This document shows, in pieces, positions 23,301 through 32,300 of a stretch of DNA of 64,000 nucleotides. The position numbers were made by a program, and so were the translations under genes. A model generated the notes under the pieces. That model did no database searches. It had not been told where the DNA came from and saw only the letters and a list, made by a program, of their open reading frames with translations. Each line of letters opens with the position of its first letter. Position 1 is the first letter of the stretch. The stretch is from Mimachlamys varia (lineage: Eukaryota; Mollusca; Bivalvia; Pectinida; Pectinidae), in NCBI GenBank assembly GCA_947623455.1, contig OX392538.1, positions 30,813,001-30,877,000 of the forward strand, in the 5' to 3' direction.

Positions 23301-26300
23301 AGGATCTGCGGGGGGCCGTGGTGGCCGAGTGGTTAAGGTGTTCCGACATTCTACCATTAGCCCTAGGGCTCCACAGCTGGATTGCGAGTTCGAATCCCAC
23401 GTTCGGCATTTGCCAGGTACTGACCGTAGGTCGGTGTTTTTTCTCGGGTACTCAGGCTTTCCTCCACCTTCAAAACCTGTCGTCTTTAAATGAATGACAC
23501 GGGCTGTTAATAGGACGTAAAACAAAACTAAACAAAACCAAACCAAAATAAGGATCTGCGCTGATTGTCATGAGACTGTTACAATATTCGTTTTTGTAAC
23601 GTCATCAAACTTGTTTGCGACGTCGTCCATTTCACTGGAATTACGAGTTTGTTTGTGTTGTTCAAAAACTCCTTTAAGTGTCTTACATGTAACACACCAT
23701 AACTACTCGACCAAAATATAAATATGAACAATGATTATTTTTGTAAATATTCATCTGATCTATAACACCTTTATGATGTCGGGTAATGATGACCATCAAC
23801 ATATGTTTAAGGAACATAAGTTCTTTTATAAAACATCCATTTCATCCAAGTATATTTATATTTGCTCTACATTCTCCCATAGACACAGTTCTAAGAGACA
23901 GTTGCTGCCATATGCCTATAATACCCAGTGCCTCAGACTACAATAGCAACATTTGCTATTGTGACGTTATCAATCTATATTTTAACGTCATCGATTTCAT
24001 TGTCTACACTTGATTTGATGTTCGAAATCGATTTGAAGTATCTAAACAAAGCACAATAATTTTAACAAAATGTAAAACTAAGTAATGAACATTTTATCAA
24101 AGTTTTGCTATATAATCCTATACCACACATTGTTATTGCTGAAAACTTACCGGGCTTTATTTAGTTTGTCATCAATAGCAATTTGTGTAATATGACTGTA
24201 ACAACATTTGCTGAAACATTCATTACTTAAATGAAACCAAATTAAAATAACTCGACATCTGCTGTATAGGCAATTCTCAATGTAGTCGATCTCTTCATTT
24301 CACGCTTTGTAAGATGTGATTAAGGTTAATAATTTTTCCTTGTATATGTGCTCTGTTTAAATGTATCTTTTGCCACTTTCTCGATTTCGGCCTTAATTAA
24401 ATGTTCACATTTGTGAGGAATATTTTTATTTCTTTGAAAATACAGATAGTTAATTGTTGTTTCTGCTTCACATAGGCAATGACTGTTTTAGCAAATGTTG
24501 TTACAGTCCTATAATACACTTTGCTATTGATGATAAACTTAAGTTTGCGATCAATAGCAATATGTGTTATATGACTAAAAACATTTGCTAAAATGCTCAA
24601 TACTTAGATTTGTATTTTGGTTAAAATATTATTGTGCATTATTTAGATATTTTGAACGGTTTTTAAAAGTGAATCAAGTGTATCATACTTTTCAATAAAA
24701 TTGATGACGCTACAATATAAATTGATGACGTCACAATAGCAAATGATGTTACAGTCTTATAATAACATTTGCCTTCACAATGCATTTCAAAGGAAGGATG
24801 CATGTTAATGTAAATATATTCAACACAAATAACGAATGCCAGCAATTTTTATCCTCATGTACATGTTGAGTTTGATTACTGCATTTTAGTTTTGCTTAAC
24901 GTTTCCGAATGCATGGCCTACATTTAAATATGTATGGCCTAGATTTGTATCATCATGGTGAAAACGTAAGTTTGCAATATACAGCGTAATCGGGTTTTCA
25001 GGTCATCAACCCTGTATTATTTTTACACATCTGATCTTATTTACCTTCATGTACTTTAAATCAATTGCTTCTACCTACAACGGAATGCAAACCTACATAT
25101 GCAAACATTTACATACAATCATTAATAAGGTCAACCTATATTTGTTCATGTTTTTAAAATCTCCGTTAATGGCTTACTGTAAAATAGGGTGGTGTTGTGT
25201 TTTTTTCATTCCTTTTTCAAAACAAACAGGTTTGGATCAAAGTATTCATTTTTTTCCATTGCATGTAATGTATAAAAAGCCTGTTTATTTGTGTGTTAAC
25301 TTACTTTATCAATTTATTGATACAGCTTAAAATTTGTTAAGGGCAATAACTCTTCCAGAACAGGTACATGTACCATGATCATACCAGTCAGGGCTTTCCG
25401 TTGCTGATCTACAATATACCATGTAAGAAAGTGCTGGTTGTTATTGTTACTGCACTGTAGATATACAGGTGTTTTTGCTGTGCTTATCTCATACGCCAAG
25501 TGTTAATCTCTTTGCTTTTTTAAATTCTATTCATGAAAATTTACGTATGGGACAACGGCATGAGAAACTAATAAACAACTTTATGTGGTTTTGATTGATG
25601 TATTATCCGTGCATACGAAACTAAACATAGGTCAACATATGTGTTTTATCTAGATACCTGGGTTACTGTAAAGCATGGTCTGGGGTAGAATTGATCGGGA
25701 CTACCCTGGTCGTTTTACACTCCTCCCAACTTTCAGAGATCAAACTAAACATTAAAATTATTTCTGATCAGATAAATTATTTTATAAATTTTCTAGATCA
25801 GTGATAGAAACCTCTTTATATATCAACATTCGTAAGAAGGCTTACACAAACACATCACACCTCCCAAATACAGACGCACTCAACATGCGCTTTCAGATCG
25901 CATACACCAGGATGCCGTCCTTTAATGACATTGGCTGTTAATAGGACTTAAAACAATCAAACCAACAAAAAACAAACCTCCAACTAATATTGTGAGCCTC
26001 TGAATTTATCATTACGTTACATGTTAGGATTCGGCTATGCGCTATAAGTTTGAGTGCGCCAAAATAAGAATATTTATTACATTTTTCCAGGAAAATATCG
26101 AAAATTATACATTTATACATTTTTCACTAGTGAAAAATATCACTTTTTTCTGATTTGACCAATCAGAACACTGCTTACAAACGACATTTGGGAAAATCAA
26201 AAGCTGCCACTGTAGATTTTGCTGTTAAAATGTAATAAACAGAATATCTAACAGTATCTTCAGTAATACCAAATATATTTCACTCGTGTGTCTAATATTT

Positions 26301-29300
26301 TGATATTTTCCACTCGTGCTGCGCACTCGTGAAAAACATCAAAATATTAGCCCTCTGAAAACAGTGGTATACACCCTCTATCTATCTCAGCATTCTTTAG
26401 GGTTTGGGGTATAAGATATTGAGTTTTGTATAATGTATTTCTATCAAACAGGTTGTCGTTTATGGAACAGACACAGTATTGGTCAACCTGGTCAACTCGA
26501 CAAAGATCGGCTCGTCACAAGGAGTTTCAGCTTGTCCGTGCACGTTGGACTTCACTTTAACACTCACAGACAATAGGTAAGTATTGAATTACCTATATGT
26601 ACTTGACCCGTGCATCAACATACGTAATACTTGTTTTTTTTTCTGGAACATAACTTCATTCATGTTTACTGAAGTAAATATATGTGTGAAGGATTTGTCC
26701 ATAAGTGAGGATAGTACACAATAATGAAAACCAAAACATACATGTATACCCCTACACATCTACACTAACTAGCACATTGAACAATGAACCTGTGTGCTGA
26801 AATATATTGCAATTGCACATTTTGTTTGTACTTTTTTTGTTAAACATTGCATGATGTTTTTTCATCATATTTTTATTATCTTATTTTTTTTTGTTTGGGG
26901 GGGGGGTTTGGCAGTATACTTCAGTGTAGTACCACTTCCAATTAGCAAAGGATTCGGATTATAGCAGCCTCTCAAATACACAAGCTTTCATTAAAAGCAC
27001 CCGAATCGCTTAGATATGGAGACCGACCTTAAATGATAGATGGTAGTTGGACTTTAAAAAAAATCAGAGAATACCAATGCGTCAACTAAACTATAATCCG
27101 AACTCAAAATCGGTAAAACTAAAAGCAAAATGGAACAAAGAAAAGATTTACATTGAGACTCTAGTACAAGTACAAAAGAATAAGACCAGTTGTTACGGAA
27201 GAGTAAGCGTCTTCTGCTTCATCGGCGAGACCCGCCATGTAAATCTTGGTCACATCCAAATAAACAGTAATCCTCAAAATGAGAACTGAGTCATCATTGT
27301 CACTCAAAACAAATAAGCACACTAATAAGCAGTCAAAAACGTCCACCTTCAAATCACACAAAGATACAGACTATTTTTCAATAAAATCAAGATGGCGACC
27401 ATAGGAAATAGAAAATAATGAAGCGTCAACAAAACCGTACTCCATTCTCAAAAGCGATTAAACTAGAGGGAAATACGAAAAAGTGAAAGCTTAGATGGGG
27501 ACCTTTGTTCAAAGTTCAAGAAAGTAAGACCAAGTGTTCCGAAAGAGTGCACATCTTCAACCTACATACTGTAGTTAAAAAATATCGAAACTTGTAAGAA
27601 ATTGCTTTTTTTTTGCATTTGGATGCAATTTGGATCATTGATTTCATCGGATTTACTTGATGGGGTGGGGTTTGGGGGTTATTTTCGCATCATTAGCATC
27701 AGCAATAAAAACTGCTTGGCCCTTAATTAACATTGCTGCCGATGAACCGTAACACACAAACATACCAACAACTAAAGAAAAATTCAGGACATACACTAGG
27801 TGGAAATCCTTTCACCTGTAACCTAGTGTATTGCTTATGTTTTTTTTATCGAAATCTCCTTATGGGTTGGGCAAAAAGAAAATGAAATCGCTTGAAAAGC
27901 ATAAATACACAAGCTGAAGACTTGTCTTGTATTAGATATTCTCTTACGTAGGGAGGCTTTTAATCGACATTGATTCAAAAAAGACATATTTCACTTTTCA
28001 CATATCATTATCATAGCAATACTATATCATTATGAAAACATTGACCGATAATAAAATGTATGTTCTTTCAATCTGCATTTCAGCAATTGCCAATGTCCAC
28101 CATCTACAAGTAGGTGTACACAATGTAATTTTTCTGTCAATACCACAACAGATTTGAAAATAGACACTGGCAACAGACCATGCGTCCTAAACAACATATT
28201 TCCCGGAAAGGTCAGTGACATAAAAAATGATGTTTACAGTTATAGACGAATTCTGATAGTTTATAAACTGGTTTAACTTCAATTCATTTTTCGTATTTAT
28301 AACATTGATCTGTTTGGGGAGGTGCGCCAAATCATACCGCTATATGATATATCACACTAAACAAGGTTATATTCAACTGAAACCAGATCGGCCAAGAATC
28401 TTAATATGTTCATCACTGCTGCTTAGCGGGCTACTCACCTGTAACTAACGTGTATTCCCATAATGTTTTGTTGGGAAGAACGAGAACGTTTCTCACAAAG
28501 TTCTGACAGCTGGCAGCGTTGTTTCACTTTGGCCTAGCTATACTTTGCTAATGTATTCGCCAATCTTGTACATAATTTAAACACTCTCAATTCAAAATAT
28601 TGAATTGGAGCTTGATAGATGTTAGTTTCTCAATAAGATATGAAATACATATCGTATTGGATATATACACAGGTGTAACAAAGCAATTACATGACTATAT
28701 TTGATTTGGTCTGATTTTCCTCAGTTTTCATTGGCTGAAATATGGTCACATGGAGGTCCATATTTTGTGATATCGACCTGATGTCTCTATGTTTAGAAAC
28801 ACCGAGTCAATATTGCATTTGTGACGTCATAATCACAGTGACGTTATAGTACCCACGCATGCAATTGTAAATTTCATTCTTTATCAAGACAGAAATAGTT
28901 CAATTTAAGTCTTTTACAAGTAAGTTTCACATCTAATATAAAAATTAAGGACCTTTGATTCGGTCAATATGGTGTTATGCCAACCTGGTAGAATCTAAAA
29001 TATTGACCTTGGGCCAACGCCCCATGTAAATATTTGTCTCTACAAATGTACCAAGTTGGTATAACACCATATTGACCTCATCCAAGGTCCATAATTGATA
29101 TATAATGATGAGTGTCACGTAATATTGGGTTTCATTTCGTTCTTGGCAATACAAAATGACGACACGCACTCATGCATGGTATTCAAAGATTAAAAACTTC
29201 ATGGTCTCATTTTCTACTTCGCATAGCTGCTGGAGAGAAGGATAGTTGTTTTAAAAAGTGTTCTTGGTCAGATCTCAAAGATAACTCATTTGTTTGTGGT

Positions 29301-32300
29301 AGTAGACTGTCCGAACCTTGTCTTGTTTGTTTTGTTTGTTTTGACCTTGCAAATAAACTGGTATCCATAAAATGTACTGAAAATCTTTTTGTGGTATTTG
29401 TTTTATATATTGTGTTATAAACATACAAATTGTTGTATAGAGTAAATCAGCAATGGTTCTTATTTAATTTTGAGTGTAATATTGTTACACAAATGCCACA
29501 CACAAAATCATCAAATCTTTTACTATTTCAAATAAAATGTTCTAAACTATACAGAACTAGTTCATTTTTTCTTCTAAATTCATAAATTAAAGGGGTTTTA
29601 CGCAGCTGACCCTTCTGCTTCTACATTAGTTTAGATATTTTGGATTCCTACCTTTTGGCCCCTAGCATCACTGAAGAGTCCTAGGAGGACGAAACAGCTG
29701 TATGATCCAGTTTAATCCAATTTTTCGGCATACTGTATCTATTACTAAATTTAAGAGGTGCAGCACATGTGTGTGGTACGTCATTTCAAATAAAATGTTC
29801 TTAAAATAATAACTGCATGGCTGTATACACATTGTGGGAATGTTTAGACGATTGATTCTGGTTAATCGCAAGAGCATAGGGCCCCCATTGAAGTTACATA
29901 TTATATCATAATTTTGTCCTATATAAATAACAGCTATGCATTTATGTTTCAGAACGACATTTATTTGGCTATCAATGTGACTGAAAAGGAAAACAAAGCC
30001 ATATTATTTCCAACGAAGAACATAGAATCCTTTTGTCAACATATCGAATTGGACAGGACGCATAGATCGTACAATATAAGTGCTGGACACTCGAGGTACA
30101 ATATATAGAAGATATCTAACAATGCATTCAGCAATACCAAATATATTACACGAGTGGGGCTAATATTTTTTTCACGAGTGCACAACACAAGTGAAAACTA
30201 TGAAAATATTAGCCACACGAGTGAAATATATTTGGTATTACTTAAGACATTGTTAGATATTCTGTTTATTACATTTTATAGCAAAATCTGCAGTGGCAAC
30301 TTTTGATTTTCCCAAATGTCAATTGTAAGAAGCGTTCTGATTGGTCAAATCAGAAAAAGTAATATTTTTCATATTCCTCACTAGTGAAAAGTATCACTTT
30401 TATAGAACGAATAATTTTCTATATTTCACTGGTAAAAATGCCACAAATGAACCTATGAAATGGGCGTGTAAATGTATAAAGCTAATTCCATTGCTTAAGT
30501 AACATGAAAAAACTTACCCTAACATCTTTATAAAGGTAAAGATGATTTTAAATGTGTTTGTATGATCTATAGTTGGTTTTCCTCTATAATTGTTTATTTT
30601 TACTGTTCTGATATCGCACAATCTTACACGATGTTTAACAGTACTTATTCAATGTGAATACTATATAAATCCTATTTTAAATAAACACCGTACCCTTTTG
30701 ATATATTATCTATTTAAAGTATATTGGTGGAAGTGACATCGACATCTACAACAACAACACCAAGTCCTGTAACAAGCGTCAACAACTCCTTTCCGGGGAA
30801 TTTGCCAGCTGGTATCAAACCAACACCTAGTAAGTAGAATATCCTCCAGGGATGACACGTAATATCAATATAATTACATATACAAATGTACTGTAAACCA
30901 ACTTACTTTCGCTGCGTTTAAATTTTGCGTTTTCATTTGAAACCACTATTTCCCGGCGATTTAATTTCGTTATAAATTCGGTCGTATATCCTATGTACAG
31001 TACTCATATATTTGGCATACCTTTGATTGAGACTACTTCGCAGCGATTAACTTTTGCGAATTTTAATCACCCGCGAAATCCGCGAAAATTAATGGCACGC
31101 AAAAAAGTTGGTTTACAGTATATGATTCCCTTAGACGACGTATCGATGGTCTAACTGTCAATGTCTATTGTCCCTCGTTTCCTCTCATCGTGTGACGTGT
31201 GTCATCATCAGTCATGCAAAGGTAACGAATTTATTTACTGGGTTTCTTACATATGACCTATTTATTTGAAAGACGGGTTTCATCGATGAAGTAGAAGACC
31301 GATTATATTTCGGAAAACCTGGACTTATTTTCTTGTACTTTTTCAGGGGTCTCTGTATAAATATTTCCTTTGTTCATATTTTGCCCCTAGTGTAATGTCC
31401 TTTGAGCTCGGATGCTAGCTAATTTTCTGCTTCGGTATTCTTCAATTTAAAAACAAAACAGTAAAAAAAAGGACAATAAAAAATGAAATAGAATTAAAAC
31501 AATAAATAAAGAGTTAGAAAAAACACCACTGCGTTTTTGAATAAGGCGCGTCGGTAAAAACGACACGAGTCGATGTTTTGGTCATGCAAACTTCAATTGT
31601 CGTTACTTGTATAACGGCAAAATTAATGGGACTAGACATTCCAAACTTTTGTAAGAATCTGCTACGAGGATTCGTACAGTTTGCAAACCAATTTTTTTTC
31701 AAACACATATTGAAAAAAAAAAAAAAAATGTAATCAATGCTTAAACTATAAAACGTCTTATCAGCACAGGCAGCACAAATCCTGCTTGGCACTTCTATTC
31801 ATAATCATGTTTCTAAAAGGATGAGGATTTCAAAATTAAAACTCAGTTTGATAGCGTAGAATTTCGTGTATTTAAAGGGAAATAATCAGGTAGAAATTAG
31901 TTAGCATTACGTAACCATCCAAAGAATTTGGTAATCGATATTCAATCTATTTCTCATTCTCATATCTGCTGTACTTTTACCAGAATGATGAATTTCGAAC
32001 AAAGTACTAAAATGAGGAATATCTCTTAATTTATGCAGACGCATACAAAGAAACCAGTTGAATCTGTATTTTTCTTTTTGATACTGTCAATGGAGAAAGG
32101 CTGAAACTAATATTTCTATAGACGTATTTGAACGTTCAAGATCTACACTCACTTAAAAATGTTCATCTTTTGCATCCATGGGACCAAACAAATTTCTACA
32201 CTCTCAGGTAAAATTTTACGATCCAACATACTTGGTGCAAGGGTATTGAAAGTTTATTAAATATATACGTGAACCTTTTTTCATATCTAAAATTCTGCTT

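Noticed and set aside
29172..29420. Extra Cys-rich exon in intron 3
   Set aside because: No donor, phase mismatch with exons 3 and 4 (which join directly in phase 0) and an internal simple repeat.
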